DNA of 64,000 bases from Tretioscincus oriximinensis (GCA_022410635.1 JAJVDF010000412.1:332575-396574), one strand, 5' to 3'; shown: positions 1 to 10,880, counted from the first letter of the stretch. A program made the numbers and translations. The notes: generated from the sequence alone by a model not told the origin.

Positions 1-1029
1 CAGTAATAGGTAATCTACTACATATGTTATATGATTGCATTGAGATAAGAGGATTCTGGAATTTAGTTTTGAATGAGATAAACAGTAGATGTGGTGTACA
101 GTTACTTCCATCAAACAGCTTCTAATAATGGGAATCATGAATTAACCAAATTTTACCCAACAATATGTTCATGTAATACAGATGGCTATATGGGCGGGGC
201 AGTTAATAATTGCTAGAGGCTAGAAATTTAAAAACAAATGGTCAATTTCTTTATGGTACGAATATCTAGCCGAGTTTTTGATATTTGAGGTTACAAGGGA
301 GAAAAATCTTCAGACAATTAACATAACTACCTCCGGCTCATGGGATCTGAAATGGCAGCTGTTAATAGATGGAAATATCAGCTCTCCCATTCTATCACAT
401 ACGATCAACATGATTAAAGATCAGAGACTGTTGCTCTAATCTGCCCTTCTTCATCCTGGTGGTGGTGGTGGTAAATGTTTGTTTTGTTTCTCGTTGTATT
501 GTTTCTGTCTCTATTTGTTCTATGTGTATTTTGTCTTACCTGTTTTTATTTCTATATTGTTATTAATAAAAATCATCCAAAATAGACAAAATGTGAGCCT
601 GCCATAGTAAAATATACCCCCAAATACACAAATAAAACTCATAACCAACAAACAAACCAAACAACAATAAATAAAACATTTGGGACAGGTAAGAAGATAC
701 ATGGTTAAACTTAAACCTTTTCACTTGGAACAGGAGGCGAATAATGACTGTGGATCAGAAAGATAGCTGAGTTTTTTGTACAGAAAAAAACATGAATAGG
801 GAACAAACCAGATAGAGTCGCCCATTTCGTCAAAAAATTGGCTACAGAGACTTTAGGTTGCTGCCGTATACATCTTCCTGGACTAAAAANCGTATTTCTG
901 GTTTTCAGTTCTGTTGTTCAGGATTGAAGATGGTTTGGAAAGATCTACGTGAGGGCAGCCTTGGGCTCTGTTACACGGACTAGTTTGCAGCTGCATTGTT
1001 TTCCCTTCTTAACCACCAACTTCAGATTG
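1..1029. other. Intergenic, nothing recognised
   Basis: AT-rich sequence with a short (TGG) run near 461 and a T/A-rich stretch at 480-700. The reading frames are short and of low complexity. No repeat family or gene is recognised. Confidence 0.6.
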
Positions 1030-1355
1030 CCCTTACTTGTGGACTAGAACCATGAGGCCCTTCTAGTTGTACCACCCCTCTGAACAGCAAATGGAGTGGG
1101 AACCTGGGGCAAAGTCTTCTTGGTGGTTGCCCCCAGTCTGTGGAATAGTCTCCTTTTCAAGATGTGCCAGTCTTCATCGTTGCTTCCTTTTAGAAGATCT
1201 CTGAAGACACATCTCTTTAACCTGGCCTTTAGCTGAAGAAATTCCATTTTTCTTCCCACTTTTAGATACTGTTTTATACTGTTTTTAATTTGCCAATTTC
1301 ATATTGTTGTTTTGCTGTTGGCCACCCCGACACCTTCGGTTATAGGGCAGGGTGT

Positions 1356-1386
<31 letters not shown>

Positions 1387-1390
1387 AAGG
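1030..1390 (+). repeat. L2-like LINE 3' end with GATA tail
   Basis: The + strand reads SLWNSLLF, then PFRRSLKTHLFNLAF, the C-terminal signature of an L2/CR1-clade ORF2, followed by an untranslated tail with the TTCGGTTATAGGGCAGGGTGTAAA motif seen again in the L2-like copies near 12.8, 22.6, 52.2, 53.3 and 57.5 kb. It ends in a (GATA) microsatellite at 1,359-1,386. It is 5'-truncated, as usual for LINEs. Confidence 0.7.
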
Positions 1391-2954
1391 CGAACTTTTG
1401 TCACAATTTATTTTTCTACTGCTGCCTCAGTCATTCTATGAGCAATCTTCTCTATGCTGCTGCAGGATAAGTATTGCACTGCTTCTTTACCTCCATCTCT
1501 GCTTACAGTGTTAAAATCTACTAGCTCAGCATCAGCTCCCAGTTCAGGTATGGCCACCTGAGGTTTTATGTGTTATGAGGGTTTTATTCCATTGCAGAAA
1601 TAGCAAGAGCAGAGGCTTGGAAGGAATACATTGTTCTGTGCAGCCAGATGATTCACCTTTACACACCAGACATTTGTTTTACAACTCTTGTTAAAGATGT
1701 TTTCTCACCAAAGCACCAGACATATTAGAACCTACAATAAATCACACTGCATTTCTGCCCACCATCAGAAGTCAAAGTTGCCTGCTCAAACGTCTCCTTA
1801 ATTTACTTAGTTCTTCGACACCCGTTTGTTCTCATAGTTTGATGTAGCCTGGATTTGTCTTACTTGGAAGTATTTTCCCCTTGTTTTGTGCATCCCAAAC
1901 ACATAATTATGGGTTTCTGCAAACAGACTTGGCACAGAATAAGGTTCTGTTTGGTTTGTGCTTTCTTTGGATTCATAAAGAGCACTGGAGTAATCCATGA
2001 CAAGATGCACTCATCTTCTGAAAATTCTCCAGTGAATACTATAATATTCTTTTGCTCATCTGCAAATTGCTAATCTACTGGATCCTTTCAAATCACTCCT
2101 GTTAGGTTTACATCCCAGAATTCTCAATCAAGTCACTTCCCTTGGCAACAGAATCCTTGTAAAGGATGCAAAGCAGAATGTCACCCGAAGATTGGGAAGG
2201 AGGAAGAGAGTATTGGATAAGTAGAAGCTGAGAGGCCATAATTATCAGCCAAACTAATTTCCCATAGTCCCANTGAAATTAGGAATAGGAATGTTAGAAA
2301 CGTTGAACCTATGTGAACACAGTCAAATTAAATAACATTTTCAGACTAGGGAAATTACTTTTGCCTCCAGCAAAAGAAAATGGCACATAGCAGAAATTAA
2401 GGCAACGTGCTTGATGTCCCTGGGCTGACTGTACTTATATCCACTTAATGTGCTATGGATGGAATCCATAATTAATGTATTGCAGCAGATCAACATGGGA
2501 CATTTGCCGAGTGGCTGCTGGGAGAGGACTTCAGAGGGGGAATTACAAATGGGATCTGTTACACATCTCTTTCCACAAGAACATACAATTCTGGTCTTTA
2601 TTTGTGAGGTTTGATCTCATCTATGGAAACCGTTTTCACTTCCAGAGCTCAATACTGAACAGAGAAGCTACTTATCAAGAACAAACTAATTTCCACAAGG
2701 TAATTTACTTCCAACAAGTAAATACAGAACCTGAGGATCTTGACTGCACCAATGAACTGCGATGGACACCATATCTCCCCCTCTTGAGGGCAGTCTTGGG
2801 CTGTTCTTCTCTACGCTTTTCTGCATATACTTGATTGCAATACTTTTACCCAGTTGCACTTTTTCCCACTTAGAAGGTTTAATTACTGTTGTTGAGCTGT
2901 ACTTGACCTAACCACTCACACCCGCATTTATATTTCTGTTGTCTGTCCCTAGGC
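1391..2954. other. Intergenic, nothing recognised
   Basis: Mixed-composition sequence. The longest open frame (119 codons at 2,475-2,834, +) has no recognisable domain and no splice context, so it is not called a gene. Confidence 0.55.
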
Positions 2955-3055
2955 AGTTGTTCCCCAGCATCTGAAGAAATAGACTTGTCCACAGATCCTC
3001 ATATTGCCTACCTTTCTCTTGCTAGTTTCTACAGTGCCACAGGACCCCTTGCTGG
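2955..3055 (+). repeat. Single arm of interspersed repeat family F
   Basis: It contains CCCAGCATCTGAAGAA, then the CCTACCTTTCTCTTGCTAG stretch and GTGCCACAGGACCCCTTGCTGG, the same order of blocks as both arms of the inverted-repeat element at 56,757-57,175. Only one arm is present. The class is unknown to me. Confidence 0.6.
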
Positions 3056-3104
3056 ATTGCTTTTCTTATTAAAAAAGCAGAAGAAATAGTCCCAAAGGAG
3101 AGAA

Positions 3105-3240
3105 GAAAGAAGAAGAAGAACTGGGGTTTTGTGTCCCACTTTCTTCACCCAAAGGGACTGAAAGAGGCTTACAAAGCCAGAAGGCTAACATTTTCTCTTC
3201 CCCATCACATTGTGATGGTACCTATTCATCTACTACTTGC
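3105..3240 (-). repeat. SINE 3' half, reverse orientation
   Basis: CTTCACCCAAAGGGACTGA followed by GCTTACAA is the reverse complement of the 3' body seen in the forward SINE copies at 45.6 and 56.5 kb (TTGTAAGCC, CCCTTTGGG, then GGGTATAAAAA). The tRNA-like head is missing or decayed. Confidence 0.55.
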
Positions 3241-3261
3241 AAATGTTCACTTTTAAACAGA

Positions 3262-3650
3262 AAGGCCCCCTTCCACACAATGAGTGAAAATGAATGAAAC
3301 CAGCAATATAAAATCGACTGCAGATTTTACTGGAGTCAGTCTTGCTTTAGAATCCATGTGGAGCCGGAAGACGTAGGAGAACCAGGAAGACAAATATTGC
3401 ACATGNCGGGCAGCTGCGATTCTGCAGTCCTGCTAGCTGGTGTCGTCTCATGCTTCGTCTCCCCACGACAGCACGGCATACACCCAGGGCTGCAGGCAGC
3501 TGCACAATGGAAGATGCAGCATTTCGCAATGTTTCTAGAAAGGATCAGCAACGGCTAATTATGTTTGTATTGCAACCATTTTCCAGTTGCATTGTGAAGC
3601 CTGGAGAAAAATCCTGGAAGAATCACAAAGTTGAAACATCCTTGTAGGAA
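3262..3650. other. Possible MITE start, otherwise unassigned
   Basis: It starts with GGCCCCCTTCCACACA near 3,264, resembling the GGCCCCATCCACAC terminus of the second MITE family in this window, but no convincing matching right end is found. The rest is unassigned, with one N at 3,406. Confidence 0.25.
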
Positions 3651-3913
3651 CCAGGTAAGAAAACATTGTGTAAAGAAGGTGGGGGAGGCAACATAAGGGT
3701 GTGTCTTTTGGTCATAGTTTTAATGGTATCTTCATCAATAGATGAGGTTTCTGTAAAAGGTGCTTTATCAAAGGGAACTTCCCCACTACATAGTTTGCCT
3801 TACTATTTCTTATAAAAAGCATCTCCCCATACCTTAAGGCTCCCATGTTCTGACATTTTGCTTAGGAATCTCATCACATGATGAGCCCCATGGGGCATTG
3901 CTGCACTTGCTTT

Positions 3914-3966
3914 ACTACAATCCCCAGCATTCTCTGCAAGCATGCCTACAATTCCCCAGCATTCTC
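3914..3966 (+). promoter_or_regulatory. Tandem ZNF143/THAP11-like site pair
   Basis: ACTACAATCCCCAGCATTCT at 3,914 and CTACAATTCCCCAGCATTCT at 3,946 resemble the ACTACAATTCCCAGCATGC consensus (SBS2) bound by ZNF143/THAP11, each with one extra C, about 31 bases apart in direct orientation. No gene start is visible nearby, so this may be a decayed repeat carrying the motif. The rest of 3,651-4,109 shows nothing recognisable. Confidence 0.4.
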
Positions 3967-4109
3967 TGTGAGCCAAAAGTCAATGAACCTTTACATGTCA
4001 GCCCAAACACAGCTTTCTTTCGGACTTTACAAAATGCCTGCTGTTGAGTCACACAAATGGCCAGCAATTCTGCAGCAATAGACCTTAAGTGACTGGATCA
4101 GTGAACATA

Positions 4110-4649
4110 GGTTGACCAAATGACCCCTTTTTTGGGGGGGAACCCGGTTTTGGGGTGTCTAGCTTGGCCTCCTGGGGGGTGCCGTTTCCCCATTTTTTGC
4201 TGAGAATTTTTTTAAAAAAATGATTTAAAAAATAAATAAATTCACTGCACAACCATTAGGAGGCTATGGCAACTGGGGCCAGCTCCTGAAGCCACCCTCC
4301 CCTAAGTGAAAAATAAAAATAAATTCTCACACACTTGAAAAAAAACATTTTTTTCTTAAAAAATTCACTGCACCAACACTAGGGGGCTCCGGCAACCAGG
4401 GCCAGCTCCTGAAGGCACCTTCCCCTTAGTAAACAAATAATAATGCAAATTTCTTGCACATTTCAAAAAATTCTCACACACTTTCAAACATTTTGCNCAC
4501 TTAAAAAATTTCTCACATGTTTTACAGATTTCTCGGGCGGGGATTTCAGAGTAGTATGCATATTGATGGGTGATTTGCATATTCATGAATATGCAAACTA
4601 GCATGAATATTAATTACCCCAGTTTGGGCCTCAGAAAATATGGTCAATC
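4110..4649 (-). mobile_element. TA-flanked MITE family 1, asymmetric form (copy B1)
   Basis: TA duplications lie at 4,108-4,109 and 4,650-4,651. The left end GGTTGACCAAATGACCCC and the right end (...AAAATATGGTCAATC) are inverse short termini of the family. The interior carries a duplicated module of CAACCAGGGCCAGCTCCTGA type and a perfect 24-base palindrome at 4,574-4,597 containing inverted octamer motifs. It is in the opposite orientation to copies B2-B4. No coding capacity. TA targets point to the Tc1/mariner superfamily; this is inferred from termini only. Confidence 0.8.
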
Positions 4650-4651
4650 TA

Positions 4652-6892
4652 GATGAACATGCATGACCACATGGAGCGGATTGAAGGTGATGTTGCTACC
4701 AACCCAGTAGAAATCATACATGGGGATAAAGGCAAAGCTGCGGGTTTAACCTTGATTAAAGTGCAATTTGGAAAGATCAAAAGTGAAGGTCCCATTCTTG
4801 TCTTGCTTAGGTTACCACTGCTTTCTACATATGAGGCTGGGCTCAACAGTTCCTGCTACCATCATTCATGACTCATGTGGCTAATATTCACACTACATTG
4901 GATATGTATTTATAATGTTAATTTCCTATAAGACACTAGAACTAGAACTAAGTACATATGCTCACTCACCGGAGTGAATATATGCATTTTTAAAATGTAG
5001 TGCATTCACAAAAGTCTTTCTCGCAAACTGTCACCGATTACTGTGAAAATCAGCACAGAGAATATTTAAAGATCTGGATGAGCTCATTAATGTTAATTTA
5101 GTGCCACTGCAGAATTTAGCACAAATGAGATATTACAGACTTCATGTGGGCTGTCATTCTCAAACATTAAGCAATGACAAATCATATCCATTCTCCAAAT
5201 CAAATCACAATAATTCTTTTATTGAAGCATTTCTTTGTCCTGCTTCAAATGCTCTCAGGATGCTTGTATAAAAATGGACAAACCCTGGATAGCAGGTCAA
5301 AGGATCACAGATGACTAGCATTGCACCACTCTTTCTACAAATTAACTGCAATTTTTCCCTGCTGCTTTTCTTCTCCTGTATTTAGGCTTTGAGCATAGTA
5401 CATTTTTATCCTCCGCACATTGTCTGATGCAATCATACCCAGGTCAATGGCTGGAATACCTAGAAGATTACAGCTTTGCTTACAGATAATAATTTTATTT
5501 CCTTTTGTGCTTTTTCAAGTCCTTTGAATTCTGTCATACTTGGACTTTACTTGGAAAAGAATACTTGTTCCCATTAAGGCAATGTTTCTCAGAAATTGTG
5601 AACTTCTGCCTCCAACATCACAGATCTTACTTTACCTCCTTTTTTACCAGTACCAATCATCAGTTTAGTACTATAGTAGTACAGGAATATAGACAGATTC
5701 CTGCATGTGGCTCAACATATGCATTATATTGCAAAGGCAAAAAGCTAAGATGCATATAATTGCATTGTTCCAGTAGACAGACAAATAATAAGATAGATTT
5801 TATGGGAAAATCTTTCTTGTTTGATTTGAAGATGACATAAGACACACCCCAAATAAGTATAGGCATTAGTCAACATTCAAATGTTGGGTTGGTTTTTTGG
5901 TGTGCATTGTAATACCTCAGCTCTGCTCTTGCAAGAACTTATCATCCAACTCAGCTCATCCCATAGCAGCCAGTCTCTTGCTGCTTCTCCCCTACTGCAG
6001 ACTGGGACTTCAATTCCCTTGGCTTTAATCCTGCAGGGACTTCAGGCTCTGACTCCACGGACCTCAGCTCAATTAGCTCCTGCTCCTGCTCCCTGGGGAA
6101 TCTCCTGGCATGACAGGTTGAGTCATGACAGGTAGCTGCCACACACAAAATGGCCCCTTAGCCTGCTTTACCAATAGACCTCAATATTGAAAGCTACTGA
6201 TGTGCTAGGGGTGATGTGCCAATAGTATGATTCTATGATCTCTTGTGCTATAGGAGAGCCATTTTGATGTCAAAGANTACACCAGCAAAATGCCCTCCTT
6301 CCCCAAAAAAGATGCTCCAACGTCCAGTTCTAAAACTGGTGCAGATTCCAGTGCTGTTGTGGGACATCCCAACAGGGATTACTTTTTCCTGCACCTGAAG
6401 CAAGTTGTCCCAAGCTGGGTCTGATTTCTAATCCTGGGACAGGATGGCCTCTACCCTATTCTGAGATTTTATAGGGAAGTGCAAAGAGGGCAGTATTGCT
6501 CTATTGGTTTTGCACCCAACCTAGGCATTATTATGTGGGTTATTAAATCACTGTACCAACGATCGATAGAACAGATCGAAAATAAATGAACTAGCACTGC
6601 AGTCTGCACAAATAGACACCATATTCACTCTTGGAATACTACTGGAAACTGTAATACTGGGAAGTGTATAGAAAAGGATAATTGCAACCACCAGGGACTG
6701 AGGTTACTCTGGTTGAGTGGATAGTGTTGGTATTATATTTTGTAGAAAAAAGGGGGAAAAAGAAGCTAAGTTATGGAAGATATATGTATTGTGTAAGAAA
6801 AGGGAATAGAAAGTTTCCCCGCAATAAAACTGAAAATGAAGAGCGTTCAGTGAAGCTGCAGAGTAAAAAATTTGTGTCAGAAAAATAAGATA
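4652..6892. other. Intergenic, no gene recognised
   Basis: No coding signature or familiar repeat is clear. The sequence near 6,300-6,480 (GTCCCAAGCTGGGTCTGA) resembles, in reverse, a stretch near 61,850-61,960, so an unclassified interspersed repeat probably lies here. GC-richer 5,930-6,140 has open frames without recognisable domains. Confidence 0.45.
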
Positions 6893-6894
6893 TA

Positions 6895-7874
6895 CGAGGT
6901 ATGTTCAAAAAGTATCGAACCTTTGGTCGGCATTTATATATTTATTGATTTGGAGGTCCGAAACTTTAATCCCCTTCAAAGTAGTCTCCTTGGTGATGCA
7001 CACACTTCTCCCAGCGCTTCTGCCATTTTTGGAAACACGCCTGGAACGCAGTTCTTGGAAGGTTGTTCAGCCGGTCTGTCGCATTCCACATGATGTCTTC
7101 TCTTGATTCAAATCGGGTCCCTTTCANCATCATTTTCAGCTTGGGAAATAGCCAAAAGTCACACGGAGCCATGTCAGGTGAGTATGGGGCCTGACGAACC
7201 ACAGGAATGTTGTGTTTGGCTAAGAAAGCCTGAATTACATGCGCTGAATGGAGCTGCCAAGATTTTGCTGCCCACAGGTCCGGTCGTTTGCGTCGCACAG
7301 CATCACGAAGGCAGCAAAGGACCTCCTGGTAAATGTTCAAATCCTTGGTCAAAATTGAATGTACCGATCCAATGCTTACTCCCAAGTCCGTTGCAATTTC
7401 TCGTACTGTGATACGACGATCCTGCATGATCACAGGCCGCACTTGCTCAATAACATTGTCATTTCGGCTTGTGGAGGGTCTGCCTGAACANGGTTCGCTG
7501 TCCACTGATGTGCGGCCATTTTTGAAGCGGTTGTACCACTCCTTTATCCGTGAGGTGCTCATGGCATCGTCCCCGAAAGCTTGTTCAATCTTGCGAATGG
7601 TTTCCACTTGAGTATCGCCAAGATTATAGCAAAATTTGATGCAATATCGCTGCTCAAGTTTTTCTGTCATTTTACAGAAACTGAAATCCGACGGCCGCTC
7701 TCTACATGTCTTCACACATTGGCCAACTGGCAGCAACTGACGTGATCTGCGGGCGGGAAAAAATTCACGGCTGCGCATGAATGTCCCCTCCACATCTCCA
7801 CNAAAGGGAATCTCCCGCGCTTCATTGGTTTACGCGGGAAAATTTAAGGTTCAATACTTTTTGAACACACCTCG
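6895..7874 (-). mobile_element. Mariner-family DNA transposon, internally deleted
   Basis: 29-base terminal inverted repeats at 6,895-6,923 and 7,846-7,874 match at 27 of 29 positions and are flanked by TA at 6,893-6,894 and 7,875-7,876, the Tc1/mariner target duplication. The 980-base unit is shorter than a full mariner of about 1.3 kb. The interior holds a minus-strand transposase remnant with two missing segments. Left and right ends differ by only two substitutions, and the reading frame is still open apart from two Ns, which suggests a fairly recent copy, although it cannot be autonomous. Confidence 0.93.
6966..7670 (-). pseudogene. Mariner transposase remnant lacking two of three catalytic Asp
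   Basis: From the ATG at 7,668-7,670 (MTEKLEQRYCIKF) 234 residues are readable. The N-terminal half has the two helix-turn-helix DNA-binding units with the linker motif SGRPSTS (residues about 63-69) and IATDLGVSIGSVHSILT (second unit). It then jumps directly to YQEVL...RDAVRRKRPDLWA, so the segment carrying the first catalytic Asp is gone. LWAAKSWQLHSAHVIQAFL lacks the His-Asp-Asn residues expected for the second Asp. The third is kept in YSPDMAPCDFWLFPKLK. The family transposase is about 340-350 residues. An upstream in-frame ATG at 7,793 exists but the extension is not family-like. It could bind ends but not catalyse transposition. Confidence 0.9.
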
Positions 7875-7876
7875 TA

Positions 7877-8235
7877 CTTGTGTGCAGGCATCATATTATA
7901 TAAAACACAAAAAAGCTGTCCAAAAATGACATCATTTTGCGTACGTCAAAAACACTACTGGGCATGTGCGAAGCTCACCAGCAGGGTAATCAAGTGTGGA
8001 GGAAGCTTGGTTGAGACGTGAAAGCCAATAGGAGAGAACCTTGGGAAGGGGGAATCTAGGATTGGTTGTTCCCTGGCCTGAGGGCTTCTGCTCTGAGGTG
8101 TTTTCTGTGAAGCTGTGTTCTGTTTATATTCTGTTTATTTCAAGCCATTTTATTATTTCTTTTGTGTTAAACAGTAAACCTTTTTGATTTGAAATATTAT
8201 TTTTCCTCAGTTACTTTAAGCCTCAAATCCTCTCA
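7877..8235 (+). repeat. Possible LTR-like fragment
   Basis: It has TATATAAAA near 7,898, and about 280 bases downstream a T-rich tract with GTTAAACAGTAAACC, an arrangement reminiscent of the promoter-to-polyadenylation segment of an LTR. No AATAAA, no clear TG...CA ends and no target duplication are visible, so the call is weak. Confidence 0.2.
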
Positions 8236-8420
8236 TAATTTAGAGGGAGAGGGGGCATAAAGTCTCCCCTCCTTGAGTTTTGTGTAGGATAGGATCTTCC
8301 AAGGCCAAGAAATGAGGCTGGAAGAGGCCTGGTTTGCTGTGTGAGGGTTATGTTCAAACCCCAGCAGCAAGAGGCTACCCTGAGAGGTGTAAGGCCAGCC
8401 AGGTAGTCTTTGTATTGGTA

Positions 8421-8955
8421 AACTGACCAGATTTTCTGAGGCCCAAACTGCGGTAATTAATATTTGCGCTAATTTGCATATTCCCTTCCGAAATTCCGCT
8501 AATTTGCATATTCCCTTCCGAAATTCCCACCCAAGAAATCTGTGAAGCATGTGAGAATTTTTTAAGTGTGTGAGAATTTTTGGAGTACTTCAGATTTTTT
8601 TATTTTTTTTTACAGAGGGGAGGGTGCCTTTAGGAGCTGGCTCCGGTTGCTAGAGACCCCTAGTGGTGGTGCAGTGTATCGTTTTTTAAAAAAATCATTT
8701 TTTAAGTGTGCGAGAATTGTTTGAAGTGCATCAGAATTTTTATTTTTTACTGAGTGGAAGAGTGCCTTCAGGAGCTGGCCCCGGTTGCCAGAACCCTCTA
8801 GTGGTGGTCCAGTTAATTAAAAAAAAATCAAAAACAATTAATTTTTTAATTTTTATTTTTCTCAGCAAAAACTGGGGAAATGGTGCCCCCCCGAGGGCAG
8901 AGTAGACACCCCAAAGCTGGGTTCCTCCCCCCAAAAAGGGGGCATCTGGTCAGCC
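8421..8955 (+). mobile_element. TA-flanked MITE family 1, asymmetric form (copy B2)
   Basis: TA at 8,419-8,420 and 8,956-8,957. The left end is AACTGACCAGATTTTCTGAG and the right end GGCATCTGGTCAGCC. A module with GGAGCTGGCNCCGGTTGC followed by TAGTGGTGGT occurs twice (about 8,633 and 8,770). A 30-base direct repeat (TAATTTGCATATTCCCTTCC core) lies at 8,466-8,525, replacing the palindrome seen in the other copies. No coding capacity. Confidence 0.82.
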
Positions 8956-9043
8956 TATGTATTGGGCAAGCGTCCATGCCCCAGCAGGTGCTCAGGTAGA
9001 GCAAGTAAGCCTGTGGGGTGGGGTGAATGCCCAAAGATTTCTA

Positions 9044-9121
9044 CAAGCTCCCTACACTCATACACACATTTCCCTTCCTCCCACGCAAGCTCCCTACACA
9101 CACTACACACATTTCCCTTCC
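9044..9121. repeat. Two-copy tandem repeat, about 40 bp
   Basis: CAAGCTCCCTACAC...CACACATTTCCCTTCCT is repeated head-to-tail with small differences. Confidence 0.7.
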
Positions 9122-9429
9122 TTTATAAGTGACATTACATTAGAAGTTTTTTAAGAGGAAAAGTTTTAAACTTTGTATGCATGCTCAACGACACCTCCCT
9201 CCCTCACCCAATTCATATATCTCCCAGTATAATTGGATATAAATGAAAGAAGAAACAAGAAGAAATTAATTGCTTCAGAATCTTTAATAAAGTCTCTGCG
9301 TGAAGGGACAGTGGGGAAAAACTGAGGCAGTTCATGCTGCTTTGTATGTGACGATAGGCACTGCCTATCAGAATAGAACGGGGGGGGATCGGGGGAAATA
9401 AAAAAGGAAAAGAAAAAAGTAAATGTCTG

Positions 9430-10110
9430 GGTCTCATCAGCTTTGAAACAGATAATGGAAGTTTATAAAATCATACATGGCATTGATAAGGTGAATAGAG
9501 AAACTTTATTTTCTCTGTCACACAACTAAGATCAGGAGGCATTCCTTGAAAATGATGGGCAGAAGTGTGAAGACAGACAAAGGAAAGTATTTCTGTCATT
9601 GGCCAGTGAAATTTAGTTCCAGGAGACATGGTGGTATCTGGCAGACTGCATAGCTTAAGACAGAGAGAGGGATGGAGGGATGGGGGGAAGAAAAAAAGAA
9701 AAAAAGAAAAGAAAGTGTATAAAATCATGCATGGCATTGATAAGGTGAATAGAGAAACATTGGATGGATGGATGGATGGATGGATAGANAGATAGATAGA
9801 GAGATAGAGAGAGAGATGTGCAATATCATCTCTAATGGAACAAAATTCCATATTTCCATTACCCTCTGGGGTAATGATCAGGCCTGTGGAATTTAATTCC
9901 AGAAGAGATCATGATAGCTGGCAGCCTGGATAGCTTTAAGACAGGATTAGACAACTTCACATGTTGCCTAATCCTGTCTTAAAACTATCTAGATTCCCAG
10001 CTACTACCTCCTTTTTACACAGAGGGTAATTGGCCTGTGCAATTTAGTTCCAGAAGTGATGGTATTACCTGGCAGTCTGGATAGTATTAAGTCAGGATTA
10101 CACAATATGT
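9430..10110 (+). repeat. Rearranged CR1-like LINE 3' fragments
   Basis: GTTTATAAAATCATACATGG with GATAAGGTGAATAGAGAAAC, the CR1 stretch also present at 21.6 kb, occurs twice (9,460 and 9,715), and the CCTGTGGAATTTA...CCAGAAG segment occurs three times (9,605, 9,885, 10,033). A (GATG)(GATA) microsatellite at 9,760-9,817 separates two pieces and a hairpin at 9,917-10,003 joins two others. This indicates duplication and inversion inside a CR1 relic. Confidence 0.75.
9917..10003. repeat. Inverted repeat inside CR1 relic
   Basis: Arms of about 40 bases (9,917-9,955 and about 9,963-10,003) sharing AAGACAGGATTAG in opposite orientation, with a seven-base spacer. Both arms are CR1 sequence. Confidence 0.75.
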
Positions 10111-10319
10111 AAAGTTGTCTAGAGCCCGTTGCATAACCCAAACAGCAACAGGCTTATTACACTAGCAATTAAATAAAACTCACTCAGGAGACACTGGTTT
10201 GTGAGTAAGGTTCTGAGTGTATCAGAGCAAGGAACCTGCAGAGGTCCATGTAGAATTAGTTCAGGTTGCGAGGGGGGAAATGCAAAAGAAACCTATTCTT
10301 GTGGTTTAGCTTCTGGAAG

Positions 10320-10880
10320 TTATAAGAATGTAAGAGGAGCCCTGCTGAAAGGGGTCAGAGCCCCATCTAGTCCAACCTTCTGTCTCCCACAGTGACCAAC
10401 CAATTGCACCTGGGCAGTCTGAAGCAGAAGGTGGCAAAACCCTCACCTGTTCTCAATTCCCTGCAAATGGTACTTCAAGAATGCTCTCTGTTGCTCCATT
10501 CCAGAGGCAGTATCGAGAGATCCATCCTAACAGCTATTGATACCTTGGCTTCCATTAACTTGTATAATCCTATCTTAAATAATCCTATTTTGTATAATCC
10601 TATTTTAAAGATAACTACTACTACCACTTCTAGAAGTAAATTCCACAGGCTGATGACCATCTGGGTGAAAAAATACTTTCTTTTATCTATTCTAACTTTC
10701 CGGCCTATCAGTTTCAAGGTATGCCCCCTGGTCCTAGTATTGTGTGATACAGAAAATATTTTTCTCTATTCCTCTGTATTCATCCCATGCATGATTTTAT
10801 ACATATTTTATACACAGTTCCCAGAGAGTTACTGCTGCATGGATCCTGTCAAATGGGCTGGTAAAGGAATTTATGTCAGG
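10320..10880 (-). repeat. CR1-like LINE 3' end, reverse orientation
   Basis: On the minus strand the frame reads KLIGRKVRIDKRKYFFTQ then VISLWNLLLEVVV, the C-terminal ORF2 motif of CR1-clade elements. The terminal untranslated part, with CCATCTAGTCCAACCTTCTG, lies at the left. A short tandem of AATCCTATTTT units at 10,565-10,612 interrupts it. Confidence 0.8.

Noticed and set aside
2475..2834. 119-codon open frame (+)
   Set aside because: No similarity I recognise, no upstream promoter or splice context, low expectation of being a gene.
7103..7611. Plus-strand open frames in the mariner
   Set aside because: They are antisense to the transposase remnant, whose minus-strand frame has clear family motifs.
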